Virus record (IMG/VR): IMGVR_UViG_3300048586_000369
Coordinates: 1-26,967 of that record
Strand: one strand, 5' to 3'
From: a virus
Length of the DNA: 26,967 bases
Shown here: piece by piece, positions 14,848-23,928 of the stretch
Layout of the letters: each line of letters starts with the position of its first letter
Position numbering within the stretch: position 1 is the stretch's first letter
Made by a program: the position numbers and the translations under genes
The notes under the pieces: generated by a model
The model's input: only the letters and a program-made list of their open reading frames with translations
Databases searched by the model: none
Told to the model about the DNA's origin: nothing

Positions 14848-15285
14848 ATGATCCGCCTGAACTTGTCGAACCGCCCCGAATGGCTGGACCTCTTGCCCGG
14901 CTTGCGCGTCCTGGTGGCCCCTCTGACCACCGCGCTGATGGTCTCGGCCCGCGCGGACCCTATGATCGACGGCCTCTCGGAAACCTCCAGCCAAGAGGAC
15001 ATGGCGCTGGCCATGGCCAAGGCTGTCGCCCGTCGCGCAGTGCTGGAATGGGAAGGCGTCGGTGACGAGGCGGGCAACCTCGTGCCCGTCAGCCCGGCCG
15101 GGATCGACGTCCTCCTCGAAATCTGGCCGGTCTTTGAGGCTTTTCAGGCGCAATATGTCGCCCGTGGTCTGATGCTGGACGCGGAAAAAAACGCCTCCGC
15201 GCCCTCGCCGACTGGTCCTTCGGCGGGGGCGACGGCTACTGCGCGGCCTGCGCAGGCCCCTGCCCCGACTGCCCCGCAAGACTGA
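14848..15285 (+). CDS. Tail assembly chaperone, zero-frame product (gpG-like)
   Basis: This 145-residue protein occupies the position of lambda gpG, between tail tube and tape measure. The N-terminal part (MIRLNLSNRPEWLDLLPGLR onwards) and the helical middle (QEDMALAMAKAVARRAVLEW; IDVLLEIWPVFEAFQAQYVA) look like the folded chaperone. After residue 113 the zero frame becomes an Ala/Pro/Thr low-complexity tail, because it runs past a frameshift site where coding pressure moves to the -1 frame. Chaperones of this type coat the tape measure protein during tail assembly. The product that continues in the -1 frame is described separately. Confidence 0.85.
   Translation: MIRLNLSNRPEWLDLLPGLRVLVAPLTTALMVSARADPMIDGLSETSSQEDMALAMAKAVARRAVLEWEGVGDEAGNLVPVSPAGIDVLLEIWPVFEAFQAQYVARGLMLDAEKNASAPSPTGPSAGATATARPAQAPAPTAPQD
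15186..15230 (+). promoter_or_regulatory. Programmed -1 ribosomal frameshift signal in tail chaperone gene
   Basis: The heptamer A AAA AAC (15186-15192) lies in the zero frame of the chaperone gene as the codons AAA AAC, a classic X XXY YYZ slippery site. After an 8-nt spacer (15193-15200), bases 15201-15211 can pair with 15220-15230 to form an 11-bp stem with a single G-U pair, around an 8-nt loop. Slippery site, spacer and stem are textbook for -1 frameshifting. The -1 frame then stays open to 15515. Tail chaperone frameshifting is known to be conserved across long-tailed phages, with lambda G/GT as the model. Confidence 0.88.
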
Positions 15286-15515
15286 ACCGGCCGCAAACGG
15301 TCGAGGGCTGGCAGGTCTGGGATCTGACCCAGCGCCTCGGCGGCCAACTGCGCATCGCGCCGGGGGCGGTCATCGGATGGGACATGGGTGCCGCGCTTTC
15401 ACTGGCGAAGGCGCTGGGCGTCAATGCCCTGATCGCCGCCGAACTGCTGCCCGAGATCGAAGCAGTGATGGTGCGCAAACTGAACGAGCAGATGGAAGGA
15501 CGCCGGAATGGCTGA
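15192..15515 (+). CDS. -1 frame extension of tail chaperone (gpT-like part of a GT-type fusion)
   Basis: After the slip, the -1 frame codes for 107 residues: RLRALADWSFGGGDG, a Cys-rich CAACAGPCPDC, then TVEGWQVWDLTQRLGGQLRI and a helical end LLPEIEAVMVRKLNEQMEG. Joined to the first 115 residues it gives a 222-residue fusion. The frame has a stop at 15135 and no ATG, GTG or TTG between that stop and the conserved region; the first in-frame ATG is at 15384, far inside. Independent translation of the whole segment is therefore improbable. I recall similar proteins annotated as separate hypotheticals in Rhodobacterales phages. The four cysteines could bind zinc. The stop overlaps the tape measure start by 8 bp. 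Confidence 0.82.
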   Translation, partial: RLRALADWSFGGGDGYCAACAGPCPDCPARLNRPQTVEGWQVWDLTQRLGGQLRIAPGAVIGWDMGAALSLAKALGVNALIAAELLPEIEAVMVRKLNEQMEGRRNG

Positions 15516-17970
15516 GAAGAAGGTCTCCGTCCGCCTCGTGGCGGAGGGCGGAAGACGCGTGCGCGCCGAACTGGAGGGGGTCGGGGAAGCCGGTGCCCGC
15601 GGCTTTGGCCGCCTGTCGCGTGAAATGGAACTGGCGAACACCCGGCTTGCTACTTTCGCGCGCCGTGCCGGTCTTGCCCTTGGGGCCGCAGCAGCGGCGG
15701 CCACGGCCTCGCTCGGCCTGATCGTCCGGTCCACCGCCGAGAGTGCCGCCCAGATCCGGCAGTTCGCGCAGGTCGCCAATGCAACGCCCGAAGCGCTGCA
15801 GCGCTGGTCGGCCGGGGCGCGCACAGTTGGCATCGAACAGGAGAAGCTTGCCGACATCCTGAAGGACGTGAACGACCGCGTCGGGGATTTCCTCCAGACC
15901 GGCGGCGGGCCGATGACGGATTTCTTCGAGAACGTCGCGCCCCGGGTCGGAGTCACCGCCGACCAGTTCGCGCGGCTGTCGGGGCCAGAGGCGCTGCAGC
16001 TCTACGTCGACACACTGGAGCGGGCGGGCCTGAGCCAGCAGGAGATGACCTTCTATCTCGAGGCCATGGCGTCCGACGCCACCCGCCTCCTGCCGCTCCT
16101 CCGCAATGGCGGGGCCGAGATGGCGCGGCTGGGTGAGCAAGCCTCGGACCTTGGGGCGGTTCTGGACGGTGATGCCCTCGAAGCCCTGCGCCGCACGCGA
16201 CTGGCGCTCGGCACCGTATCCCTCGTGTTCGAGGGGCTGCGTAACCGCATCGCGGTCGCAGTGGCGCCGACCATCGAGGCGCTGGCCAATGCCTTCGTCG
16301 CCCTCGCATCAGACGGTGGCATCCTGCGGTCGGCCATCGACACGCTGATCGGCAACCTCGGGCGACTTGCCTCCTATGCCGCGACCTTCGCCGCCGTCAT
16401 GGCAGGGCGCTGGGTGGCGGGTCTCGCCGCCGCAGCCCTTTCGGTGCGCGGCCTTGCAACGGCGCTCGTGTTCCTGCGCGGTGCCCTGATCCGCACCGGT
16501 ATCGGCGCACTGATCGTCGGTGCGGGCGAGCTGGTCTATCAGTTCTCGCAGCTTGTCGCCCGGGTCGGCGGCGTAGGGGAGGCGTTTCGCCTCCTCGGCG
16601 ATCTGGCCCGCGAAGTCTGGTCCCGCATCGGCCTGTCGCTGGACGCGGCCCTCGCGCGGATGGCGGCCGGATGGGAAGAACTGAAGGCGGCGGGCCTTTC
16701 GGCGCTGGAAGGCACCATCGCAGGCGTGGTCAGCTTCGGCGACCGGACGGTCGCGATCTTTCAGGGGGCCTATGACGCGGCCGTCGCCATCTGGGGTAGC
16801 CTGCCCGGTGCCATCGGCGACTTCGCCTTCCAGGCTGCGAACGGGCTGATCTCGGGCGTCGAGGCGATGCTGAACGGCGTCGTCACGCGTATCAACAGCT
16901 TCATCGAGACGCTGAACGCGGCGCTGGCGCTGCTGCCGGAATGGGCCACCGGCGAAGGTGGCGTCAGGATCGGCGCACTTGATCCCGTGGAACTCGGCCG
17001 CATCGGCAATCCCTTCGAAGGCGCGGCAACGGCCGCAGGGGCTGCCGCTGCAGACGCCTTTTCGGCTGCGCTGGCACGCACCTACCTCGCACCGCCTGAC
17101 CTCGGCCTCGGCGCGATGGCCGACGACGCCCGTGCCCGGGCCGACGGCTATCGCGAGGCGGCGGGGATGCTAGCTGACGCTGCCGGTCGGCCGCTCGCCA
17201 GCTGGCAGGCGCTGAAGGATGCTGTCACCGGCACAGGGACGGAAGCCGAGACCGCGCTCGCCGATGCAGCCGCATCGGCCGATGCCCTGACCACCGAGCT
17301 GAACGACACCGCCACCGCCGCCGTTGGCGCGGGCGGCGCAGCACGCGATGCGGGCGCTGCGGCGGCCGAGGGGGCGGACACGGCCCTCACCGGCTGGCAA
17401 GCTGTCACCGCAGCCCTTGCCGACTACGCCGCCAAGGCGCGCGACATCGGCGGGGATATCGGCAGCGCGTTGGTCGGGGCCTTCACCTCGGCCGAGAACG
17501 CCATCGGCGACTTCGTGAAGACCGGAAAGCTCGACTTCCGCGATCTGGTGACATCGATGATCGCTGATCTCGCCAAGCTCGCCGCCCGGCGCTTCATCCT
17601 TGGCCCGATTGCTAACGTCCTTTCGGGCGCGCTGGGCGGCGCCGGTGGGATTTTCGCGAACATCCTGCACACGGGCGGGATAGTCGGTGCCCCTGGTCCC
17701 GGCCGGATGGTCCCGGCCTTGGCCTTCGCCAATGCCCCGCGCATGCACAGCGGCGGCTGGGCCGGGCTGCGCCCCGATGAGGTGCCCGCAATCCTGCAAC
17801 GCGGAGAGCGCGTCCTCTCCCGGCGCGAGGCGTCCGGTTACGGCCAGTCGGGCGCCTCGACGGTCAATGTCACGATCAACGCCCGCGACGCCGAGAGCTT
17901 TCGGCAATCCCGCACACAGGTGGCCAGCGACATCGCCCGCGCCGTGTCGCTTGGCCGGAGGGGGATGTGA
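15508..17970 (+). CDS. Tail tape measure protein
   Basis: This 820-residue protein has the usual features: long helical Ala-rich stretches, hydrophobic segments (about 48-72 and about 285-350) that may insert into the host membrane on ejection, and a lambda-type C-terminal domain. The latter contains YAAKARDIGGDIGSALVGAF, KTGKLDFRDLVTSMIADLA, then the glycine-rich HTGGIVGAPGPG and DEVPAILQRGERVLSRREA. The protein sets tail length and acts in DNA ejection. By the rule of thumb of about 0.15 nm per residue, the tail would be roughly 120 nm. GGAAGGA precedes the ATG, which lies within the end of the chaperone -1 frame. Confidence 0.95.
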   Translation: MAEKKVSVRLVAEGGRRVRAELEGVGEAGARGFGRLSREMELANTRLATFARRAGLALGAAAAAATASLGLIVRSTAESAAQIRQFAQVANATPEALQRWSAGARTVGIEQEKLADILKDVNDRVGDFLQTGGGPMTDFFENVAPRVGVTADQFARLSGPEALQLYVDTLERAGLSQQEMTFYLEAMASDATRLLPLLRNGGAEMARLGEQASDLGAVLDGDALEALRRTRLALGTVSLVFEGLRNRIAVAVAPTIEALANAFVALASDGGILRSAIDTLIGNLGRLASYAATFAAVMAGRWVAGLAAAALSVRGLATALVFLRGALIRTGIGALIVGAGELVYQFSQLVARVGGVGEAFRLLGDLAREVWSRIGLSLDAALARMAAGWEELKAAGLSALEGTIAGVVSFGDRTVAIFQGAYDAAVAIWGSLPGAIGDFAFQAANGLISGVEAMLNGVVTRINSFIETLNAALALLPEWATGEGGVRIGALDPVELGRIGNPFEGAATAAGAAAADAFSAALARTYLAPPDLGLGAMADDARARADGYREAAGMLADAAGRPLASWQALKDAVTGTGTEAETALADAAASADALTTELNDTATAAVGAGGAARDAGAAAAEGADTALTGWQAVTAALADYAAKARDIGGDIGSALVGAFTSAENAIGDFVKTGKLDFRDLVTSMIADLAKLAARRFILGPIANVLSGALGGAGGIFANILHTGGIVGAPGPGRMVPALAFANAPRMHSGGWAGLRPDEVPAILQRGERVLSRREASGYGQSGASTVNVTINARDAESFRQSRTQVASDIARAVSLGRRGM

Positions 17971-18596
17971 TGGCGTTTCACGAGGTCCGCTTTCCGGACA
18001 ACATAAGCCGCGGGGCACGCGGCGGCCCCGAACGCCGCACCCAGATCGTCGAACTGGCAAGCGGGGCTGAGGAGCGCAACGCCAGCTGGGCCAACTCGCG
18101 CCGCCGCTACGACGTCGCCTACGGCATCCGCCGCGCCGACGATCTGGCGGCGGTCGTCGCCTTCTTCGAGGCGCGCAATGCTCGCCTCTACGGCTTCCGC
18201 TTCAAGGACTGGGCCGACTTCAAGTCCTGCCTGCCGTCGCAGGCACCGGGGCCGACCGATCAGCAGATCGGCACCGGCAACGGATCGGCCACACAGTTCC
18301 AGCTGGCGAAGCACTACAGCTCCGGCGCGCAGAGCTGGACGCGCGGCATCACCAAGCCCGTCGCCGGAACCGTGACCGTCGCCCTGAACGGAGCGCCCCA
18401 ATCCTCCGGCTGGTCAGCCTCAACCACGACCGGCCTCGTCACCTTCGCCTCGGCTCCCGCCGCAGGCGTCATCATCACCGCAGGCTTCGAATTCGACGTC
18501 CCCGTCCGCTTCGACACCGACACGCTCGACGTCACCCTCGACCTCGAACGCCTCGGGTCGATCACCTCGATCCCGCTCCTGGAAATCCGCACATGA
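17970..18596 (+). CDS. DUF2460 tail protein (GTA gp12-like distal tail protein)
   Basis: This 208-residue protein begins MAFHEVRFPDNISRGARGGP, the signature of the DUF2460/TIGR02217 family. It continues with the conserved TQIVELASGAEERNASWANS, RRYDVAYGIRRADDLAAVVA and FRFKDWADFKS. In the Rhodobacter gene transfer agent the homologue is the distal tail protein at the tube-baseplate junction. The ATG at 17970 shares a base with the tape measure stop (TGATG); the GTG immediately before it is an alternative adding one residue. A G-rich Shine-Dalgarno stretch precedes it. It is the first of four genes in GTA order. Confidence 0.93.
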   Translation: MAFHEVRFPDNISRGARGGPERRTQIVELASGAEERNASWANSRRRYDVAYGIRRADDLAAVVAFFEARNARLYGFRFKDWADFKSCLPSQAPGPTDQQIGTGNGSATQFQLAKHYSSGAQSWTRGITKPVAGTVTVALNGAPQSSGWSASTTTGLVTFASAPAAGVIITAGFEFDVPVRFDTDTLDVTLDLERLGSITSIPLLEIRT

Positions 18597-19477
18597 AGTC
18601 CTTGAACCCCGCGCTACAGGCGCATCTCGACGAGGGCACGACGACGCTCGCGTGGTGCTGGCGCATCACCCGCGCCGATGGGGTGACCCTCGGTTTCACC
18701 GACCACGACCGAACGCTGTCGTTCGACGGCACCGAGTTCGAACCGGAAAGCGGGCTGACGGCGTCAGAGGTGCGATCCGGCTCCGACCTCTCGGTCGATG
18801 CGCAGGACGCGCAAGGCGTGCTGTCATCGGACCGGATCACCGAGACCGACATCCTCGATGGCAGATGGGATAATGCAGCGGTCGAGGTCTGGCGGGTGAA
18901 CTGGACCAGCCCCGCCCAACGCGTTCTGATGCGGCGCGGGGCCATCGGCCAGATCCGGCGCGGACGGCTGGCCTTCGTCGCCGAGGTGCGCAGCCTCGCC
19001 CATGTCCTCGGCCAGACAGTGGGGCGGACGTTCCAGGCCAGTTGCGACGCAGCGTTGGGCGATGCGCGCTGCGGCGTGAACCTCGAGGCCCCGGCCTTCA
19101 AGGGCACCGGCGCGGTGATCGACGTGCTGCGCGACCGGGCCTTCACGGCATCCGGCCTCGGCCCCTTTGCGGCAGGCTGGTTCACCTTCGGTCTTGTCGA
19201 ATGGTCGAACGGCGCGAATGCCGGGCGGCGGGTCGAGGTCCTGTCGCATGACCTCGTCGATGTGGTGGCGATCCTGACCCTGCTGGAAGCGCCGGTGCGC
19301 CCGATCATGGCGACAGATGCGTTCATCATCCGCGCAGGCTGCGACAAGCGGATCGCGACCTGCAGCGCGAAGTTCGCCAGTATCGCGAACTTCCGGGGCT
19401 TCCCGCACATCCCGGGTCAGGACGCGGTCCTTCGCTACGCCACCAAGGACGGCGGCCATGAGGGAGCGGTGCTGTGA
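18593..19477 (+). CDS. DUF2163 tail protein (GTA gp13-like hub, gpL-like)
   Basis: This 294-residue protein belongs to the DUF2163/TIGR02218 family: LNPALQAHLDEGTTTLAWCW at the start, GVTLGFTDHDRTLSFDG, and the C-terminal NFRGFPHIPGQDAVLRY. It is the GTA counterpart of lambda gpL. Four cysteines, C151, C160, C250 and C257, stand in the C-terminal half (SCDAALGDARCG and CDKRIATC). In lambda gpL a comparable set binds an iron-sulfur cluster, so the same is likely here. It should form part of the tail-tip hub. ATGA overlaps join it to the gene before, and GTGA to the gene after. Confidence 0.93.
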   Translation: MKSLNPALQAHLDEGTTTLAWCWRITRADGVTLGFTDHDRTLSFDGTEFEPESGLTASEVRSGSDLSVDAQDAQGVLSSDRITETDILDGRWDNAAVEVWRVNWTSPAQRVLMRRGAIGQIRRGRLAFVAEVRSLAHVLGQTVGRTFQASCDAALGDARCGVNLEAPAFKGTGAVIDVLRDRAFTASGLGPFAAGWFTFGLVEWSNGANAGRRVEVLSHDLVDVVAILTLLEAPVRPIMATDAFIIRAGCDKRIATCSAKFASIANFRGFPHIPGQDAVLRYATKDGGHEGAVL

Positions 19478-19908
19478 AGACCGCCGATCCATCCCTTGTC
19501 ATCGCCGTCGCGCGATCCTGGCTGGGCACGCCGTACCACGACCAGGCCAGCCTGCGCGGGGTCGGCTGCGACTGCCTCGGCCTCGCACGCGGCGTCTGGC
19601 GCGAAATCGTCGGGCCGGAACCATTCCCGATCCCGCCCTATAGCCGGGACTGGGGCGAGACCAGCCCGCGCGAAGCGCTGGCCGATGGGGCGCGGCGGAT
19701 GATGCCGGAAATCGCACCCGCCGATGCGCCGCCCGGCGCGCTGATCCTGTTCCGCATGATGCCCCGCGCCATCGCCAAGCATGTCGGCATCCTCACCGGG
19801 CCCGACACCTTCCTTCACGCCTATGAACGCCTCGGCGTGATCGAGGAACCGCTGACACCGACATGGCGACGCCGCATCGCCTTCGCCTTCCTGTTTCCCG
19901 CACGCTGA
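19474..19908 (+). CDS. NlpC/P60 family cell-wall peptidase of the tail tip (GTA gp14-like)
   Basis: This 144-residue protein starts at GTG (19474), overlapping the previous stop as GTGA with AGGGAG upstream. It matches the phage NlpC/P60 peptidase family (TIGR02219). VARSWLGTPYHDQASLRGVG leads to DCLGLARGVW, with the catalytic Cys34, and KHVGILTG holds the catalytic His103. The enzyme should cut peptide bonds in peptidoglycan as the tail tip crosses the cell wall, so it acts from the virion and not as the lysis enzyme. Position between the hub and the TIM-barrel protein is the GTA arrangement. Confidence 0.94.
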   Translation: MKTADPSLVIAVARSWLGTPYHDQASLRGVGCDCLGLARGVWREIVGPEPFPIPPYSRDWGETSPREALADGARRMMPEIAPADAPPGALILFRMMPRAIAKHVGILTGPDTFLHAYERLGVIEEPLTPTWRRRIAFAFLFPAR

Positions 19909-19918
19909 GATTTCCGCA

Positions 19919-22900
19919 ATGGCCACGCTTGTCCTCGGCGCTGTCGGTTCCGCCATCGGCGGAGCCTTCGGCGGCGCGATACTCGGCTTTTCGGGCGCCG
20001 CTATCGGCGGTTTCATCGGCTCGACCATCGGGTCGGTGGTCGACAGCTGGATCGTGTCCTCGCTGGCCCCGGCGCAGAAGATCGAGGGCCAGCGCCTCGA
20101 CAGTCTTCGGATCACCTCCGCGACCGAGGGGGCGATCATCCCGCGCCTCTACGGCCGCATGCGCATCGGCGGCAACATCATCTGGGCCACGGACTTCCGG
20201 GAGGAGACCAAGACCACGACGCAGGGCGGCGGCAAGGGCGGCGGGGGCGGCAAGGTCCAGACGACCGAGTATCTGTACTACGCCAGCTTTGCAGTGGCGC
20301 TTTGCGAAGGCCCGATCACCGGCATCGGCCGCATCTGGGCCGACGGCAAGCCGCTGGATATGACCGGCATCACCTGGCGCTGGTATCCAGGGAACGAGGC
20401 GCAAGCGGCCGATCCCTTCATCGCGGCCAAGATGGGGGCGGCCAACACCCCCGCCTATCGCGGCACAGCCTATGTGGTCTTGGAAGAACTGGCGCTCTCG
20501 ACCTACGGCAATCGCCTGCCGCAGCTATCGTTCGAGGTCTTCCGGCCCTTGGCCGATCCCGACACGGCCGAGGGACTGGTCAAGGCGGTGACCATGATCC
20601 CTGCCTCGGGCGAGTTCACCTATGCGACAGAAGCCGTGCGCAAGACAGTCGGCGCCACGACCACGGTCTTCGGTCAGACCACCGGCGGGACGACCTCGGC
20701 CGAGAACCTGAACGCGCTGCCGGATGAAGCCGATATCGTCGTGGCCCTTGATCGGCTGCAGGCCATGGCCCCGGCCGTAGAGAGTATCAGCCTTGTCGTC
20801 GCCTGGTTCGGCAATGACCTGCGCGCGGCCAACTGCACGATCAAGCCCGGCGTCGAAGTGGCAACCAAGGTTACCAGCCCGAAGGTCTGGTCCGTGAATG
20901 GCGTGGCGCGGGCCAATGCGCATCTGGTCAGCCGCGATGCTGAAGACCGCCCAGTCTATGGCGGCACTCCTGCAGACTTTGCGGTGGTGCAGGCCATCCG
21001 CGAGATGAAGGCGCGCGGGTTGCGTGTGACCTTCTATCCCTTCCTGCTGATGGACGTGCCGCCCGGCAATACGCTGCCGAACCCCTACAGCGCCAACGCC
21101 GCAACGCCCGGTCAGCCATCCTTCCCCTGGCGCGGGCGGATCACCTGTTCCCCGGCTGCGGGTTATGCCGGGACCGCGGACAAGACCGCCGCTGCGGCGA
21201 CACAGGTCTCCAGCTTCTTCGGCGCGGCCACCCCGGCGCAATTCGCCATTACGGGCGACACCGTGAACTGGACCGGTCCCTCGGGCGATTGGGGCCTGCG
21301 CCGGATGATCCTGCATTACGCTCATCTCTGTGCCGTGGCGGGCGGGGTCGATGCCTTCCTGATCGGCACCGAGATGCGGGGCCTGACCACCATCCGGTCC
21401 AGCGCCAGCGCCTATCCGGCGGTCACCACCTTCAAGGCGCTGGCGGCCGACGTAAAGGCGATCCTCGGTCCGGGCACCAAGGTGGGCTACGCCTCCGACT
21501 GGTCGGAGTATTTCGGCCACCAGCCCGGCGACGTCAGTGGCGACGTGTTCTTCCACCTCGATCCGCTCTGGTCGGAGGCGAATGTCGATTTCATCGGCAT
21601 CGACAACTACATGCCGCTCTCGGACTGGCGCGATGGCTTCGACCACGCCGACGCCCTGCAAGGCTGGCCCGCCATCCATGACCGCGGTTACCTGCAGGCC
21701 AATATCGCCGGTGGCGAGGGCTTCGACTGGTTCTATGCCAGCGCCGCCGACCGGTCGGCACAGATCCGGACCCCGATCACCGATGGCAGCGCAGGCAAGC
21801 CTTGGGTCTTCCGCTACAAGGATCTGCGCGCCTGGTGGTCGAACCCGCATTTCGACCGGCCGGGCGGGGTGGAAAGCGACACGCCCACCGCATGGGTACC
21901 GCAGTCGAAGCCGATCTGGTTCACAGAACTCGGCTGCCCGGCCATCGACCGGGGCACGAACCAGCCGAACGTCTTCTTCGATCCGAAGTCCTCGGAAAGC
22001 TTCACCCCATACTTCTCGCGCGGCTGGCGCGACGACGCGATCCAGCGCGCCTATCTCGAGGCAAGCTATCTCTGGTGGGGTCAGGCCGCAAACAACCCGA
22101 CCTCAACGATCAGCGGCGGACGGATGGTCCATGTCCCGGAATGCGCCGCCTGGACCTGGGATGCACGGCCGTATCCCTTCTTCCCCGAACTGACCGGCGT
22201 CTGGACGGACGGCCCGAACTGGCGGTTGGGCCACTGGTTGACCGGGCGGCTGGGTGCGGTGTCCTTGGCGGCCCTCGTACGCCATCTCTGCCTGCGCGCC
22301 GGGCTGGCGGAAAGCCTGATCGACGTCTCTGGCCTCTGGGGCGCGGTCGAGGGCTATGTGATCGGGGCCCTCGAAAGCCCCCGAGCCTCGATTTCCACGC
22401 TGGCCCGGCATTTCGGGTTCGATGCCATCGAGACCGAGGGCGTGATCCGCTTCGTCATGCGCGGCCGCGCCTCTGTCGCAACGCTGACCATCGACGATCT
22501 CGTCGCCAGCCGCGAGGGCGAAGCCATTGAGCTGACCCGCGGCCAGGAGACCGAACTGCCCCAAGCGCTGATGTGGCAGGTCGCGCGGGCTGACGAGGAT
22601 TATGACGCCGCGCTGGTCGAGGCGCGGCGCATCACCGTCGACACCACCCGCATCGCCTCCGAATCCTTCCCGATGGCTATCCCGCCCGAGGAGGCCGAAC
22701 GCCGCTGCCGCCGCGCGCTGATGGAAGCCTGGATCGGCCGCGAGAGCGCGACCTTCCGCCTGCCGCCCTCGCGGCTGGCCCTCGACCCGGCAGACGTGAT
22801 CCGGCTCGCGCATGACGGCCGCGACGTCGAGTTCCGGCTCGTCTCGGTCGCCGACTCTGAGGCGCGCGGGATCGAGGCGGTGCGTCAGGACCGTGCCGCC

Positions 22901-23917
22901 TATGACCTGCCACCCGGCGATCCGCGGCCCGCGTCGCTCGCCAGCCCCGTCGTATTCGGCACGCCCGAGGTGGTGATGCTGGATTTGCCGCAAATCAGCG
23001 AGGAACAGCTCGCCCATCGACCCCTGATCGCCGCCCATGCCAGCCCCTGGGCGGGCGAGATCGCTGTCTTCCGCAGCGCATCCACGGATGGCTTCAATCT
23101 CCTGACGACCTTCGGCAGTCGGGCCCGGACCGGCACGCTGGCCTTCGACCTCTTTCCCGGCCCCACGTCACGCTTCGATCTGGGCAACGCGCTGGTCGTC
23201 GATCTCCTGACGGGGACGTTGGAAAGCGTGACGGACGTCGCCCTATTCGGCGGGGCCAATGCGCTTGCGGTCGAGGTGGCGGCGGGGCTCTGGGAAATCG
23301 TCCAGGCAGGCGCGGCCGAACTGATCGCCTCCGGGCGCTATCGCCTGACCCGCCTCCTGCGCGGGCAGCGCGGAACGGAACATGCGATGGGTAATCCGGC
23401 CCCGGCTGGTGCGCGGGTCGTTGTACTGGACGCAACGCTGGCCTCCCTGCCCATCGCCGAAGCCGATCTCGGTCTGCCTTGGAACTGGCGGGTCGGCCCG
23501 GCTGCGCGGGCGGTCAGTGACGCAAGCTATGCCGCGCTGGGGTTCACCCCGACCGGGCGGGGCCTTGTCCCCTTCGCCCCGGTCCATGTCGAACAGCCGT
23601 GGCGGGTCGCGCGCAGCCCGGGCGATCTGACCATCCGCTGGACGCGCCGGTCCCGCGCGCTGGTCGCCGATGCATGGGAACAGGTCGAGGTGCCGCTGGC
23701 CGAAGACCTGGAAAGCTACGACGTCCAGATCCTCGACGGGACGACCGTCAGGCGCACGCTGACCAGCAGCACGACTTCCGTCCTCTACACCGCCGTCCAG
23801 CAGACCGCCGATTGGGGCGCGCCGCTCGAGCCCGGCCAGACACTGGCCATCCGCATCTACCAGCTCTCGAACCGTCTCGGCCGCGGCACGCCTGCGACCG
23901 TGACCCTCCAGTTCTGA
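19919..23917 (+). CDS. Large tail-tip protein with GTA TIM-barrel-like domain (GTA gp15-like)
   Basis: This 1332-residue protein begins with a glycine-rich hydrophobic segment (1-45), followed by a tail-base part (DSLRITSATEGAIIPRLYGR, 61-80) and a Gly/Lys run (about 103-112). The GTA TIM-barrel-like domain spans roughly 350-740. Two glutamates, E485 in GTEMRGL and E670 in WFTELGCPAID, sit where the acid pair of glycoside hydrolases would be. A Phage-tail_3-like domain follows (about 790-960), and then the Rcc01698-like C-terminal part, with GRYRLTRLLRGQRGTE near 1140. In GTA this protein forms the tip megatron that contacts the host and may cleave surface polysaccharide. The ATG is preceded by only a weak ribosome-binding site. 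Confidence 0.94.
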   Translation: MATLVLGAVGSAIGGAFGGAILGFSGAAIGGFIGSTIGSVVDSWIVSSLAPAQKIEGQRLDSLRITSATEGAIIPRLYGRMRIGGNIIWATDFREETKTTTQGGGKGGGGGKVQTTEYLYYASFAVALCEGPITGIGRIWADGKPLDMTGITWRWYPGNEAQAADPFIAAKMGAANTPAYRGTAYVVLEELALSTYGNRLPQLSFEVFRPLADPDTAEGLVKAVTMIPASGEFTYATEAVRKTVGATTTVFGQTTGGTTSAENLNALPDEADIVVALDRLQAMAPAVESISLVVAWFGNDLRAANCTIKPGVEVATKVTSPKVWSVNGVARANAHLVSRDAEDRPVYGGTPADFAVVQAIREMKARGLRVTFYPFLLMDVPPGNTLPNPYSANAATPGQPSFPWRGRITCSPAAGYAGTADKTAAAATQVSSFFGAATPAQFAITGDTVNWTGPSGDWGLRRMILHYAHLCAVAGGVDAFLIGTEMRGLTTIRSSASAYPAVTTFKALAADVKAILGPGTKVGYASDWSEYFGHQPGDVSGDVFFHLDPLWSEANVDFIGIDNYMPLSDWRDGFDHADALQGWPAIHDRGYLQANIAGGEGFDWFYASAADRSAQIRTPITDGSAGKPWVFRYKDLRAWWSNPHFDRPGGVESDTPTAWVPQSKPIWFTELGCPAIDRGTNQPNVFFDPKSSESFTPYFSRGWRDDAIQRAYLEASYLWWGQAANNPTSTISGGRMVHVPECAAWTWDARPYPFFPELTGVWTDGPNWRLGHWLTGRLGAVSLAALVRHLCLRAGLAESLIDVSGLWGAVEGYVIGALESPRASISTLARHFGFDAIETEGVIRFVMRGRASVATLTIDDLVASREGEAIELTRGQETELPQALMWQVARADEDYDAALVEARRITVDTTRIASESFPMAIPPEEAERRCRRALMEAWIGRESATFRLPPSRLALDPADVIRLAHDGRDVEFRLVSVADSEARGIEAVRQDRAAYDLPPGDPRPASLASPVVFGTPEVVMLDLPQISEEQLAHRPLIAAHASPWAGEIAVFRSASTDGFNLLTTFGSRARTGTLAFDLFPGPTSRFDLGNALVVDLLTGTLESVTDVALFGGANALAVEVAAGLWEIVQAGAAELIASGRYRLTRLLRGQRGTEHAMGNPAPAGARVVVLDATLASLPIAEADLGLPWNWRVGPAARAVSDASYAALGFTPTGRGLVPFAPVHVEQPWRVARSPGDLTIRWTRRSRALVADAWEQVEVPLAEDLESYDVQILDGTTVRRTLTSSTTSVLYTAVQQTADWGAPLEPGQTLAIRIYQLSNRLGRGTPATVTLQF

Positions 23918-23928
23918 CGGGAATCCCC

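Noticed and set aside
15377-15721. Separate gene between chaperone and tape measure in a third frame
   Set aside because: It overlaps the conserved -1 frame extension and the tape measure start, and its translation is Arg/Pro-rich with no ribosome-binding site.
20525-21850. Long minus-strand open frame (441 codons) opposite the TIM-barrel tail protein
   Set aside because: Shadow of the tail-tip gene; Arg/Gly/Asp-rich translation with no motif.
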